64,000 nucleotides of DNA from CALMEH01 sp964548225 (GTDB lineage: Bacteria; Acidobacteriota; Blastocatellia; Pyrinomonadales; Pyrinomonadaceae): contig CAZJQP010000011.1 of assembly GCA_964548225.1 (NCBI GenBank), positions 14,716 through 78,715 on the forward strand. Direction: 5' to 3'. The notes below the pieces were generated by a model, which saw only the letters and a program-made list of their open reading frames with translations, searched no databases and was not told where the DNA came from. Below, piece after piece: positions 17,913 through 27,792 of the stretch. The position numbers were made by a program, and so were the translations under genes. Numbering within the stretch: the first letter of the stretch is position 1; every line of letters starts with the position of its first letter.

Positions 17913-20627
17913 TCAATTGCCGCTCACGGGTTCACCGATGATATTCAATTCGCCGATGTCTTCGGAAATTGTCAGAACTCTGTCCGCAAAAGTAAAATTT
18001 TTGTGCCGGACGCGCAAAATGTAAGTTTCGCCGACGGGAATTTCCTGCAAATTGTAATAGCCGAACGTGCTTGTCGTAACGGTGCGCGTTTCGCCTTGTT
18101 GGTTTATCAGTTCGACTTGCGCCTTGCCGATTCCGTTGCCGTTTGACGCGGTGATTCTGCCGGAAAGATTTGCGGTTGCCGAAAGCGCAATCAATTCGCC
18201 GAGCGTCCAATCGGAAAATGTGCTGACGTTGTTGATAGTTGCCGTATTTGCCGTCGTGTTGACACACGGCGCACTTGGGCAAGCATTGGGAAAATCGGTT
18301 GTTTGTCCCGTTGAAATTCGGAAAATGCGATAAGCCGATTCCGTTCCCATAACGTCAGTTTGCAGATAATTGAAAGTCAGATTTACTGTTACATTTGAAC
18401 CGTTGAGCGTCCAATATCGTTGGAGTGCAGTGGCGGAGTTGAGCGGCGGAGATTTTGCGCCTTGCACGGCTTTGACCGACAATTCGCCTGCCAAATTGTT
18501 TTGCTTGACCGCGCCCACGGGCGAATAGCCATTTGCCGTGCCGACGTGAAATGTAAATGCGCTGCCGACACCCGTGTTGTAGAGTTTTCGCAAATTGCCG
18601 ATGACATAGCCGCTCGTGCGAAAAATCGAAGTCGTTTCCGCAAGAGTAATCGTGTTATTGCCGATTTCGACAACTCCGCCGGCTAGATTGAAGCTCGCGC
18701 CGGTAACGGAAACATTGCCGTTGAAAATAACGCCTTGCGGATTGGCTACGCGCAAACTGTTGTAGGTTGTCGGTAGAGCGGTTTGCTGTGTCGTGCCGTT
18801 GTAAATCACTTCGGAACTCGCTGTCGGCGCGTAAGTTCCGCCGTTATTGACAAAAGGCGTGCCGTTGCCGTTGAGCCACAAACGCCATTGCGAATGATTA
18901 AAAATCGCGCCGTTTTCAATGGTTAAAACGCCGTTAATATATGTGTCGCCGCTTCCGCCCAAAGACGCACCCGCCGAATTGTTAATCGTTAAATTGTGGT
19001 AATTTATACTTTGGTTGATGTCTTGCGCCGCCGTTCCCGCGTAAACAATCGTGCTTCCCGTTGTAACGAAATTTGATGCTCCGCCGGTTATAGAATTTCC
19101 GGCGCGGGTTGTCGTTAAGATGCGGTTAGTCAAATCTAAAATCGCTCCCGCGTTGATGGTGTAATTAGTCGTCAAATCATTTAACAAAAATTTCGTGCCG
19201 CTTACGCTTAGGTTAATCGAGCCACTCGGATTATTGTAAGTTCCCGTGCCGGAAATATTTTGGTTGCCGCTTCGCTGAAAACTTAAAGTCGGCACGGTTA
19301 CGCTTCCGTTATTAACGAAATTCACGCCGTTAATAACAACACTGCAAGAAGTTCCCGCTAAAGTTCCGCCGCTATTGACGGTTAAATCGTTATTTATCGT
19401 AACCGAGGAAAGATTACAACCGAAAATTGCGCCTGAAAACACCGTAACGGACGAACCTAAAGTGTTGGAAGCATTTGTCGTGCCACTCAAAATTTCAATC
19501 GGCGCGGCAATTAAATTTGAACCCGATATTGTATTTGTGCCTTGAAAAAGCATTTTTCCGCCGCTTGAAGTCATTGTGCTACTGCTTATATTTAAACTTA
19601 CGTTGTTAAAATTTAAGTTAAATGTGCCGATTGAAAACGAAGAACCGAAAGAAACATTTGCCGCATTCAAAAAACTTATGTCGCTCAAAGCGGTCAGCGT
19701 TCCAGTATAATTCATTGAAAGTTGCGAGCTTGACGACCACGTTCCGCTTCCCGATAAATTCGGGTTTGCGCCCGAAATAAATAAAAACGGGAATGAAATA
19801 TTTCCGTTGTTGACAGTGTTTATAGAGTATAAATTCAGTTGCAAAGTTCCATTCAAAACGCCGCTTGCCGCGACGTTTAAATCTCCGAAAATGTTGGAAG
19901 TGCCGGAAGTTTGGAATGTGCCGATGACGCTGAGAAAGCTATTCGTAGTAATTGAACTGCCGGTTGTCGTGCCGGAAGCAATTTCGAGCGGAACGCTGAA
20001 AGTCGAACCTGTAACAATCGTTACGCCTTGCAAAACTATTTTTCCGGTTGTCGCTGACATCGTTCCGCCGTGATAATTTCCACCGTTTATCGTCAGCGCA
20101 TTCGCTCCTAAAACCAGCGTTCCCGTATTTTCTTTGCGAAAAGTTCCGGCGGAAATCGTGATGTTATTGAGCAAAGTCGTGTTTCCCGTGCTGAAAAATC
20201 GAAATGTCGTCGGCGACCAAGTTCCCGTTCCCGAAAGATTATGCGTCGTGCCGGGAATGAAAACGGTTGACGGCGAAACCGTGCCGTTGTTAATAATATC
20301 AATCGCGCCGTTCAGGTTAATTTGCGAATTTCCGTTTAAAACGCCGCCGCTGTTGACGGTAAAAGTTCCGTTGACATTCATTTCGCCCGAAGTGTGTTGA
20401 AATTCGCCGTTGACGGTAAGTTGGTTAACCGTAACACTTGCGCCCGTAACGATATGTCCGGCGGCAATCGTTACATTATCGCCCGCCGCCGGAATTCCGC
20501 TCGGACTCCAAGTTGAAACCGAACTGTAACTGCCCGATTGAACGCTCACAAAATCAGCCGCTTGAATTTGGGCTGAAACTGTTAAAAACAAAAAGAAAAG
20601 GAAAAATCCGATTTTAAAATTTCGCAT
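17913..20627 (-). CDS. Secreted repetitive adhesin-like protein with shared C-terminal domain
   Basis: A 904-aa protein with a signal peptide (IGFFLFFLFLTVSAQIQA) and then a G8-like start (VSTWSPSGIPAAGDNVTI). Residues about 60-690 are low-complexity Asn/Ser/Gly/Thr-rich beta-repeat sequence with recurring words such as VNSGG, NNGTV and LSGTGTW, as in beta-helical or autotransporter-type adhesins. A second conserved stretch (FHVGTANGYSPVGAV) precedes the C-terminal 80-residue carboxypeptidase-regulatory-like domain (TSTFGYYNLQEIPVGETY), which is shared with three other proteins here. Probably exported to the cell surface. Upstream on the same strand lie a LuxR regulator and a propeller kinase, which may control it. 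Function beyond adhesion is not visible. Confidence 0.85.
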   Translation of the reverse strand: MRNFKIGFFLFFLFLTVSAQIQAADFVSVQSGSYSSVSTWSPSGIPAAGDNVTIAAGHIVTGASVTVNQLTVNGEFQHTSGEMNVNGTFTVNSGGVLNGNSQINLNGAIDIINNGTVSPSTVFIPGTTHNLSGTGTWSPTTFRFFSTGNTTLLNNITISAGTFRKENTGTLVLGANALTINGGNYHGGTMSATTGKIVLQGVTIVTGSTFSVPLEIASGTTTGSSITTNSFLSVIGTFQTSGTSNIFGDLNVAASGVLNGTLQLNLYSINTVNNGNISFPFLFISGANPNLSGSGTWSSSSQLSMNYTGTLTALSDISFLNAANVSFGSSFSIGTFNLNFNNVSLNISSSTMTSSGGKMLFQGTNTISGSNLIAAPIEILSGTTNASNTLGSSVTVFSGAIFGCNLSSVTINNDLTVNSGGTLAGTSCSVVINGVNFVNNGSVTVPTLSFQRSGNQNISGTGTYNNPSGSINLSVSGTKFLLNDLTTNYTINAGAILDLTNRILTTTRAGNSITGGASNFVTTGSTIVYAGTAAQDINQSINYHNLTINNSAGASLGGSGDTYINGVLTIENGAIFNHSQWRLWLNGNGTPFVNNGGTYAPTASSEVIYNGTTQQTALPTTYNSLRVANPQGVIFNGNVSVTGASFNLAGGVVEIGNNTITLAETTSIFRTSGYVIGNLRKLYNTGVGSAFTFHVGTANGYSPVGAVKQNNLAGELSVKAVQGAKSPPLNSATALQRYWTLNGSNVTVNLTFNYLQTDVMGTESAYRIFRISTGQTTDFPNACPSAPCVNTTANTATINNVSTFSDWTLGELIALSATANLSGRITASNGNGIGKAQVELINQQGETRTVTTSTFGYYNLQEIPVGETYILRVRHKNFTFADRVLTISEDIGELNIIGEPVSGN

Positions 20628-20705
20628 ATACTCCGCACCTTCAGATATTTACGAAGTATCTTGCAAGAAAAAAACTCAACTGTAACCTACCTGTTTCGGT
20701 AGTTT

Positions 20706-21368
20706 TTAAATCAGATTTTCGCGCAAGGCTTTGGCAACGGCTTCGGATTTTGAATGGACACGGAGTTTGGTGTAAATATTTTTCAGGTGAAATGAAACTG
20801 TGTTGATGGAAATATCGAGTTCAAACGCGACAGTTTTGTAATGGTGTCCGTCAACAATCATTTTCAGAACGGTTTTTTCCTGCGCGGTCAAATCGTATTC
20901 GGCATATTCGGGCGGACGAAATTGCCGAAAAAGCGAAACGACGCGACGCGCCACTTCGGGCGACATCGGCGCACCGCCTTCGACGACTTCTTGCAAGGCT
21001 TCCATAATCTTGGCGGGCGCGGTTTCTTTGAGCAAATAACCGTTTGCACCCGCACACAAAGCGCGAAAAATCTTGTCGTCTTCATCGTGAACGGTCAGCA
21101 CAATTATTGGCAAATCGGGAAACTTTTCGCGCAAAATCCGCGTGCCTTCGATGCCGTCCATATTCGGCAAACCGATGTCGGTCAAAACCAAATCAACCGC
21201 GTCGTCGCTGATTTCGCGCAACGCGCTTTCCATCGAACGATAACTTTTCGGACACGAAAAACGTGGCGTTAAATTGATAAACGCCTGCAAACCTTCCCGA
21301 ATCTCGCGCCGATCTTCGATGACGGCAACGCGAATGGTGGTCGAAATTGGCGATGTTACGGTTTGCAT
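20706..21368 (-). CDS. LuxR/NarL-family response regulator
   Basis: A 220-aa regulator. Receiver motifs: acidic residues in VAVIEDRREIREG, phospho-Asp in LVLTDIGLPNMDG, Thr in IVLTVHDEDD and Lys in YLLKETAPAK. The LuxR helix-turn-helix is LTAQEKTVLKMIVDG followed by YKTVAFELDISINTVSFHL. I take ATG 21368; the frame is open to a TTG at 21425, which would overlap the upstream small gene. The likely partner is the propeller kinase two genes upstream. The next gene downstream is the secreted adhesin-like protein, a plausible target. Confidence 0.92.
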   Translation of the reverse strand: MQTVTSPISTTIRVAVIEDRREIREGLQAFINLTPRFSCPKSYRSMESALREISDDAVDLVLTDIGLPNMDGIEGTRILREKFPDLPIIVLTVHDEDDKIFRALCAGANGYLLKETAPAKIMEALQEVVEGGAPMSPEVARRVVSLFRQFRPPEYAEYDLTAQEKTVLKMIVDGHHYKTVAFELDISINTVSFHLKNIYTKLRVHSKSEAVAKALRENLI

Positions 21369-21397
21369 TTGCAAGTATAAACTCGGTAAATATCTGC

Positions 21398-21733
21398 TTA
21401 TTTTTTCACACTTAAAACCGTCCAAGTAATGTCGGAATACTGCGGAATCGTATAACCCGAAGCCATAAAAGTTCCGCTTCCCTTACTTCCGACTTTTAAT
21501 CGGGTAAATTTATCTAATTCGGCAATGCTTCCTTCTCCGGAATTATACAAACGGGCTTGGCTCGTGCTGCCGTTGAGTGCGCGATTTTCCCAATCACCCG
21601 CACTCGGAAAATCGGTTGGTGCGCCCGAAGTCTTTTGCCAAGGATCGTCGCCCGGAGCATACCACCGATAAGAAATATTCACCGTCACCGAAACATTTCC
21701 GCCTTCGATTTTAACTCTTGAAATTACCGTCAT
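21398..21733 (-). CDS. Small protein of unknown function between kinase and regulator
   Basis: A 111-aa protein that I do not recognise. It has no signal peptide and no membrane segment. The composition is beta-rich with many aromatic residues (VNISYRWYAPGDDPWQK, SDITWTVLSVKK). The start ATG 21733 has a good ribosome binding site (GGAGA about 8 bp before it). It lies 27 bp after the kinase stop and 29 bp before the regulator start, so it is part of the same transcript. It could be an accessory of this signalling pair. Confidence 0.75.
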   Translation of the reverse strand: MTVISRVKIEGGNVSVTVNISYRWYAPGDDPWQKTSGAPTDFPSAGDWENRALNGSTSQARLYNSGEGSIAELDKFTRLKVGSKGSGTFMASGYTIPQYSDITWTVLSVKK

Positions 21734-21760
21734 TTTATTGTCTCCTTCAAATTTGTTTTT

Positions 21761-24700
21761 TTAACAAACCAATTTGAGACAAATTACCAAAACGACGATT
21801 TTAAAATAACTACCTTTTTCGGTAGGTTCAAATTTTTTTTTCGAGAGTTTCAAAAAAATTTTTGTGCCGCCGCCTTCTGCCGATTCGATGTTTAGATTTC
21901 CGCCGATTTTGGCGGCGCGGCGTTTTATGCCGTTGATTCCCTCGCCGTCAAATTCGGCGTTCGGGTTGAAGCCTTTGCCGTTGTCGGTGATGCGGAAAAA
22001 GATGTCGTTTTTTTTGACCGAAAATTCTATTTCAACCCGCGAAGCATCGGCGTGTTTGGCGCAATTATTGACGCTTTCCTTAAAAATCAAATAAAGTTCG
22101 CGGCGCAATTCGGGCGCGAATTTTAAGTTTATTTCGTCTTGCGGCGCATCGAATTTAACTTCGATGCCGAGCGGGACGAGCGTTTCTTCGGCGTGTGAGC
22201 GCATTTTTCGCGAAACTTCCAAAACCGAATCGCGGCGCGGATTGATTGCCCAAATAATGTCGCGCATCGAACCGACCGAATCCCGCGCAATTTCCGCCAC
22301 CGAAGCCAGAAGTCTTTGATTTTCTTCGTTTTCCGCGTCAATTCGCAAACGCGCAAGCTCACTCATCAACGAAATTTTCGACAAATTCGAGCCGATGTCG
22401 TCGTGCAAATCGGCGGCAATCTGAGTGCGCGTCCGCTCGACTTGCAAAAGCCTGTTGACGCGATATTTGTAAATTGCATAACCTATAAAACCGACCGCCA
22501 AAAACGCGCCGAGCAAAAACCACCAACGCAGATAAATCGGCGATAAAATCACGAATTCAAACGTCGCGGGCGCAACGCTTTCGATGCCTTCAGCGGTTAC
22601 AGCTTTCACCTGAAAGCGATAATTTCCCGCCGTCAAATTCGCAAAATTCAAACTCCGTTCCTTTGTTTCCGTCCAATCCGTTTCGTTGCCGATTTTGTAA
22701 AGATAGCGCATTTCTTCGCCCAAAGTTGCGCCCAAACCGATAAATTCAATCGTTAAATTGTTTTGCGCCGCAACAAATTCGGCATTCGGCAAAATCGTTT
22801 CGCCGAGTTCGGAAACGGTTTGAATTTCGCCCGCGACGCGCAGATTTTTGATAAAAATATTCGGCGGAAGACGCGGTTTTTCCGGTTCGGGTATCAACCG
22901 CACCAAACCGACCCCCGAACCGAACCAAATCGCGCCGTTTTTGTCTTTTAACGATTGATTTATTTCGTTTTGTGGCAAACCGTCGACTTTCGTAAATCGT
23001 TTTATTCTGCCTGTCTGCGTATCGAGCCGGTCAACGCCGCGCCCGTGAGCGATGTAAATTTGACCGAAATTATCTTCAACAATCGTCATAACTTGATTGT
23101 CGGAAAGTCCCGTGCGCGTGTTAAAAACCTGAAAATTCGGCGCATCGGCGTTCGGTTCGGCAATCAAAATTGCGCCGCTTCTGCCCGAAGCCAGCCACAA
23201 ACGCCCACGACTGTCGGTAAATATGTCAAAAATTCTGCCTTCGGGAACGCCATCTGCCGCCGAAAATCGCTCGAAAACGCCGTTGCGATAACGCACCAAA
23301 TTAAATTGTCCGCTTGTTCCGAGCCACAAATTTCCCGTATTATCTTCGGCAAAAGACGAAAATTCCTGCTCTTTTTCCATCGCCAAAGCCCCGCTCAAAT
23401 CGAAAAATTTGCCGCTTTCGCGCTCCATTCGATAAAGCCGAAACGGAAAAAGTGTCTGAATCCAAATGTTGCCGTGCCGGTCTTCGTAAAGCAATGAAAT
23501 TACGTCGCCGTCCAAACCGTCGGCTCTTCCGTAAATTTTCGTCGGCGATTTTTGCGAAAGTTCTTTGATGTCTTTGATACCCGAATAGCGGTAAAGAGAA
23601 TTATTTCCGAGCGGAATCCACCAATCGCCGTCGCGGGTTTGAATCGTCGTATGTTTAGTTCCCCAACCAAAAACCTTGATATTCGGCAAATAATTAGGAC
23701 GGATAATCTCGAATTTTTCGCCGTTGAAACGTCCGAAAATACGAGATTTGAAAAAGGATTCGGTAATCAATTCGCCGTTCAGCGTTTCAAATAATGTTGA
23801 CGTTCCCGGATTTTCCAAACCGTCCGCCGCGCCGTATTGCATAAATCCGTTCGGCGGTATTCGGAAAATTCCGCAAGGCGTGGAAAACCACAAATTTTGG
23901 TCGCGGTCTTCGAATGCCGAAGAAATTTCGCCACAGTTTTCTTTGCCAATATCAAGAGATGTCAATTTCGGTGTGCTGTCGGCGGGCAGTTCCATTTTAA
24001 TCGTCGAAGCCGAACTTGCCAGCCAAATCTCGCCGTTGCGCCGTTCGAGAAATGCGAAAATCCACATTTCCGAAAAATTATCCTTCTCTCCGTAACATTT
24101 TTTGACGATATTATTTTGTTCGACAAATTCGGGATAAAGCTCGCACAAATAACCGTTTTTGTCGCGCCGCGAACCGAGCCAGATGCGCCCGTTGCGGTCT
24201 TCAAAAATCGCCGCGAGTTCCTTCGGCAAATTTTTCGTAAAATTCTCCGTCCGCTTATCGGGAAAAATCCGAAAAACGCCGTTTCGCAAAGTCGTAATCC
24301 AAAGCACGCCGTGTTGGTCAAAACGCATATCTTCGACGCGCCCCGTGTCAAATTTCTCGAAATTTGGAACGCCGTTTTCGAGTGTTATCCGAAAAGTTCC
24401 GTCAAAAGTTCCACCCCAAATTACACCGTTTTTGTCTTCGACAAGTTTTTTAAACGCAAATTCTTCGCGCTTTTCGCTCGGCTTAAACGTAACAAACATC
24501 GCCGTTTCGGACGATTGATTCGCCGCAGCCGCACGTTTTCCGCGGGGATTAAACCGGACAAACCCGCCACTTGTTGCAACCCAAATCGTGCCGTCCCGCG
24601 CTTCGAGAAAATCGCTCACGCCCGAATGCGGCAAACCGTCGTCGGTCGTATAACTCGTAAATTCGTATCCGTCAAATCTGGTCAAACCGCCGTTTGCACA

Positions 24701-24868
24701 AAACCATATAAAACCACGCGAATCTTGCTCGACACAACTCGCCGCATCACGCAAAAGTCCGTCCGCCGTCGTATAAATTTTCGCCGCCGGAATTGCCGCC
24801 CAAACCATCAAAACTCCGCCGAAAACCGGAAACAAAAACATTCCGATATTTTTACGAAGCAACGCCAT
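21761..24868 (-). CDS. Two-component sensor histidine kinase with periplasmic beta-propeller
   Basis: A 1035-aa sensor with the same plan as the one at 3695-6691. An N-terminal hydrophobic segment (MFLFPVFGGVLMVWAAIPAA) is followed by Reg_prop blades (for example YTTDDGLPHSGVSDFLEARD, WLGTSGQFNLVRY), a Y_Y_Y domain (about 700-775), a membrane helix (WWFLLGAFLAVGFIGYAIY, about 779-797), HisKA_3 with His in IAADLHDDIGSNLSK (about 819), and HATPase with N-box FKESVNNCAKHADAS (about 927) and ITDNGKGF. About 25 residues after the HATPase end in a hydrophobic, Cys-containing tail (FKIVVLVICLKLVC), which is odd. I start at ATG 24868; a TTG directly before it is also open. Confidence 0.95.
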   Translation of the reverse strand: MALLRKNIGMFLFPVFGGVLMVWAAIPAAKIYTTADGLLRDAASCVEQDSRGFIWFCANGGLTRFDGYEFTSYTTDDGLPHSGVSDFLEARDGTIWVATSGGFVRFNPRGKRAAAANQSSETAMFVTFKPSEKREEFAFKKLVEDKNGVIWGGTFDGTFRITLENGVPNFEKFDTGRVEDMRFDQHGVLWITTLRNGVFRIFPDKRTENFTKNLPKELAAIFEDRNGRIWLGSRRDKNGYLCELYPEFVEQNNIVKKCYGEKDNFSEMWIFAFLERRNGEIWLASSASTIKMELPADSTPKLTSLDIGKENCGEISSAFEDRDQNLWFSTPCGIFRIPPNGFMQYGAADGLENPGTSTLFETLNGELITESFFKSRIFGRFNGEKFEIIRPNYLPNIKVFGWGTKHTTIQTRDGDWWIPLGNNSLYRYSGIKDIKELSQKSPTKIYGRADGLDGDVISLLYEDRHGNIWIQTLFPFRLYRMERESGKFFDLSGALAMEKEQEFSSFAEDNTGNLWLGTSGQFNLVRYRNGVFERFSAADGVPEGRIFDIFTDSRGRLWLASGRSGAILIAEPNADAPNFQVFNTRTGLSDNQVMTIVEDNFGQIYIAHGRGVDRLDTQTGRIKRFTKVDGLPQNEINQSLKDKNGAIWFGSGVGLVRLIPEPEKPRLPPNIFIKNLRVAGEIQTVSELGETILPNAEFVAAQNNLTIEFIGLGATLGEEMRYLYKIGNETDWTETKERSLNFANLTAGNYRFQVKAVTAEGIESVAPATFEFVILSPIYLRWWFLLGAFLAVGFIGYAIYKYRVNRLLQVERTRTQIAADLHDDIGSNLSKISLMSELARLRIDAENEENQRLLASVAEIARDSVGSMRDIIWAINPRRDSVLEVSRKMRSHAEETLVPLGIEVKFDAPQDEINLKFAPELRRELYLIFKESVNNCAKHADASRVEIEFSVKKNDIFFRITDNGKGFNPNAEFDGEGINGIKRRAAKIGGNLNIESAEGGGTKIFLKLSKKKFEPTEKGSYFKIVVLVICLKLVC

Positions 24869-24975
24869 CAACGAAAAAACAAACCTTTGAAAATAATGAA
24901 AGATAGGCTTATCTTAGCGCAACAACTTCGCTATATCTAAACAAAAATGACTTATCACAAAGCAAAAGTGCAAAA

Positions 24976-25008
24976 GAGGACGTGAATTTTATCATTCACG
25001 TCTTCTTT
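24976..25008. terminator. Putative intrinsic terminator
   Basis: A perfect 9-bp stem GACGTGAAT (24979-24987) / ATTCACGTC (24994-25002) with a 6-nt loop. The flanking T-run is weak on both strands. It lies downstream of the 95-aa membrane protein gene. Confidence 0.55.
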
Positions 25009-25050
25009 AAAATCACCTGCAGGAAAGTAGAAACTGTCAAAGTTATTCGG

Positions 25051-25338
25051 CTAATCCTTATTACTCAACATTTCTACACTGCGTTTAAAATTGGCGATTT
25101 CCCAAAATGCCAGAAACAAATTCAAAACGCCCAAACCCGTTATCGCGCCGCGCACCCAACCGGACCCAATCGCTTGGCGGATAATTGGCAAACCCGTCTT
25201 TTCGGAAACAACTGCCAAAAGATAGTTATCGCCCCAATCGCCGACTGCACCGATATTTATCCACGGCAATAATATCAGCATCACGCCTGCCATAAAAAAC
25301 AGTAAAATAAAAAGTATAACGGTTATTCTTTCGACCAC
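25051..25338 (-). CDS. Small membrane protein of unknown function
   Basis: A 95-aa protein with a strong N-terminal hydrophobic helix (ITVILFILLFFMAGVMLILL) and a second one near residues 64-82 (AITGLGVLNLFLAFWEI). Between them lies a hydrophilic loop. The start is GTG at 25338 and is only 7 bp from a perfect TATAAT (25346-25351), so the mRNA is probably leaderless or nearly so. No family recognised. Confidence 0.7.
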   Translation of the reverse strand: MVERITVILFILLFFMAGVMLILLPWINIGAVGDWGDNYLLAVVSEKTGLPIIRQAIGSGWVRGAITGLGVLNLFLAFWEIANFKRSVEMLSNKD

Positions 25339-25345
25339 ATCGCAG

Positions 25346-25351
25346 ATTATA
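25346..25351 (-). promoter_or_regulatory. -10 element (TATAAT) for a likely leaderless gene
   Basis: TATAAT on the minus strand. A TTCACT at a 17-bp distance upstream, supplied by the adjacent CACTTTTT repeat, matches the -35 consensus at four of six positions. Transcription would begin at or next to the GTG at 25338. Confidence 0.6.
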
Positions 25352-25360
25352 GCTTTTTAA

Positions 25361-25455
25361 AGCGAAAAAGTGAAAAAATGAAAAAGTTGAAAAGTCTGCC
25401 TGACAAAATTCAACTCGCTTTTTTCACTTTTTCACTTTTTCACTTTTTCGCTTTT
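25361..25455. repeat. Octanucleotide repeat hairpin (CACTTTTT)
   Basis: The left arm 25361-25394 holds AGTGAAAA-type units and the right arm 25417-25455 holds four CACTTTTT units. The right arm overlaps the last codons of the TPR protein gene. A related array lies at 31990-32020. Confidence 0.8.
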
Positions 25456-27608
25456 AAACTTTTAAGCCGTGCCGAAACATCACGGTAGTCAATATTTTCA
25501 CCGTATATTTTCTCGAAATATTCGATTGCTTTTGTCGGTTCTTCGCCCGCTTCGTAAGCATTGGCGATTTCATAGTAAAGAGCTTGTTTTTCATCGTCGC
25601 TCAACCCGTCGGTTTCGAGTCCGCGCCGATACCAAACGAGTGCGAGATTCGGCATCTGTTTTTCCATAAAACAATGTCCGAGCAAATTGGCGCACTGGAA
25701 AAATCTTCGTGTTCCGTCATTCGGTTTGGCAATGTTAATCGCGTCTTGAAATTCACGAATTGCGTCTTCGAGCAAACCCATTTCGCGGTAAGCAGTCGCC
25801 GTGTCGTAATGCGTTTCATAATCGCCAGTTGTTTCTGCTTCAAAATCTTCAAGTCCGAGTTCATTGCGAAATTCGCTCAAAACATCCGGCGTTTTTGTCT
25901 GCGGTGTCGGTTCTTCAACTACTTTAACAGCAATCATTTCCGGCTTTCCATTGCTCAAAGGCAAAACGGAATTATTGCCTATTTTTGCTTGAAGTTCGGC
26001 AAATTCGAGACGATTTCCATATTGTTCGACAAGCGCATTAATAGATTTTTCGGCTAATTCCGTGTAGCCCTGCCCGATATAAAAATCAATGCTTTCAACT
26101 TCCGAAGCGATTTTCATTTCGTCCGCCGGTTTGAGCGTCGGAACTTGCGCCGGCACATCTTCGACAGGTTTTGAATAGGCTTCGTCAATCACGCCTTCGA
26201 CAATAAAATCTGCCGCATTGTCAACCGTTTCGGAGAAACCGTTTTGGCTGAATGAAAAATATTTTTCTTCCGGTTGAGCAACAAAATTTTCGCCTGTGTC
26301 TGCATATTCAGCTTCAAAAATATGTTCACTGCCGTTCATCGAATAATCATCTTGCGGCTGGAAATTTTCAAACGACGGAATTTCCGCCGTAGAACCGTTT
26401 TGAGTTTGCGACAGATTATATTCTGCTCCTTCAAAACCGTATTGAATCTTCATTTCCTGTAACCGTCGGGCATAGCGAACTTCTTGCGGTGCAATCATTA
26501 CGAGTTGCGAAAGTGCGTTGCGCTCATCATCAACCGCGCCGTTTATCTGCGCGACTTCTGCCAGACGTTCGAGCGATTTTTTTAATTCGCTTTCGTCCCG
26601 ATGCCAACCGTGATAGCGCACCGAAAGTCTTAAAGCCTCCAAATGTTCAGGATTGCTTGCTAAAATTTCGTCTGTAAAATGCAAAAACTGATCTGATTGA
26701 CCACCAACCAACAAATGCTCCGAAGACATCGAAAGAATCCGCGCCGCTGCGTCAAGGTCTTTATTTTTCAGATAAATTATAACTAAATCCAAAAATTTCG
26801 GGTAATTTGTCGGCTCTTGTTCGACCAATTTGATAATCGCTTTTTCGGCTTCCACAGGATTTTCCGAATCAATATAGCAATCAATCAAAAGCAATAAAAT
26901 ATCGCGGTTGTAAGGTTGTTTTTCTAAAATTCCGACTAAAACTTTTGCCGCATCATCGCCGCAATCAAGTTTTATCTGCGCGTCAACATAACCTTTCAAA
27001 ATTGCCAAATCGTAACGGCTGATTTCCAAAGCCCGCGAATATGCGGCAAGCGCGGATTCGTGCTGACCTTGCGCCGAAAGACGTTTTCCGGCTTCGGCAA
27101 ATGATCGTGCCGCTTCTTCTTTTTGTTGTTCCTGCCAATAAACTTCGGCGATTTTCAGGTAAGTTGACGAATCGTTTAAATCGAGATCAGCGATTTGCTT
27201 CCAGATTGCCAATGCTTCGATTTTTTGACCTTTTCGCTGATATTGTTCGGCTAAAGCGGTGAGATGAACCCGCGCTTCGGCAAACGAACCTTTTGATTTA
27301 TAAAGTTGGGCAAGTTTTGCCGAAACCTCGACGGAATCGGGTTTGAGACGCGAAATTTTGTTATAAACGGCAATTGCCTTTTGCGAAAAACCTTGCGCGT
27401 TGTAATAGTCGGCAACCTGCGTAAAACAGCCGACTGCTTCTTGTGCTTCGGAATTTTTCAAATACAAATCGCCTAAAATATTCATCGTCCCGAAATCTTT
27501 CGGGTCATTTTCAACAACGCGCTTGTATTCACTAATCGCCGCGCGGATTTTTCCTTGTGATAGACACTTTTCCGCGTTTCGCATTACTTTTATTTTATCG
27601 AAACTCAT
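25440..27608 (-). CDS. Tetratricopeptide repeat protein
   Basis: A 722-aa protein without a signal peptide. TPR units fill about residues 1-400 (for example GTMNILGDLYLKNSEAQEAV, SAKLAQLYKSKGSFAEARVH) and recur at about 600-722 (YDTATAYREMGLLEDAIREF, IANAYEAGEEPTKAIEYFEK). The middle (about 410-560) is acidic, Phe/Glu/Asn-rich linker. It is probably a cytoplasmic scaffold. The last residues are encoded by octanucleotide repeat DNA. Start ATG 27608. It stands 101 bp behind the start of the small membrane protein gene on the same strand and could be upstream of it in one transcript. Partner unknown. Confidence 0.9.
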   Translation of the reverse strand: MSFDKIKVMRNAEKCLSQGKIRAAISEYKRVVENDPKDFGTMNILGDLYLKNSEAQEAVGCFTQVADYYNAQGFSQKAIAVYNKISRLKPDSVEVSAKLAQLYKSKGSFAEARVHLTALAEQYQRKGQKIEALAIWKQIADLDLNDSSTYLKIAEVYWQEQQKEEAARSFAEAGKRLSAQGQHESALAAYSRALEISRYDLAILKGYVDAQIKLDCGDDAAKVLVGILEKQPYNRDILLLLIDCYIDSENPVEAEKAIIKLVEQEPTNYPKFLDLVIIYLKNKDLDAAARILSMSSEHLLVGGQSDQFLHFTDEILASNPEHLEALRLSVRYHGWHRDESELKKSLERLAEVAQINGAVDDERNALSQLVMIAPQEVRYARRLQEMKIQYGFEGAEYNLSQTQNGSTAEIPSFENFQPQDDYSMNGSEHIFEAEYADTGENFVAQPEEKYFSFSQNGFSETVDNAADFIVEGVIDEAYSKPVEDVPAQVPTLKPADEMKIASEVESIDFYIGQGYTELAEKSINALVEQYGNRLEFAELQAKIGNNSVLPLSNGKPEMIAVKVVEEPTPQTKTPDVLSEFRNELGLEDFEAETTGDYETHYDTATAYREMGLLEDAIREFQDAINIAKPNDGTRRFFQCANLLGHCFMEKQMPNLALVWYRRGLETDGLSDDEKQALYYEIANAYEAGEEPTKAIEYFEKIYGENIDYRDVSARLKSLKAKK

Positions 27609-27792
27609 TTTGAAATATTTTTAGAATTCGGAACCCGAACGATTTGATAAGATTTGATTGCTTGTGGGGTTTCTTCGACAATAATAGCCGACTCGCCATA
27701 ATTAAATTACCAGAGATGCCAAATAATGTCAACAAATTTTAAAGAGTTTTTACAGTTTTTGGCACTATTTCTTTCCAACAATAAGACCAAAG

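Noticed and set aside
23837..24940. A 367-codon open frame on the plus strand
   Set aside because: It lies opposite the propeller kinase gene, which has clear domains in its own frame; the product is Arg/Phe/Asn-rich and shows no domain.
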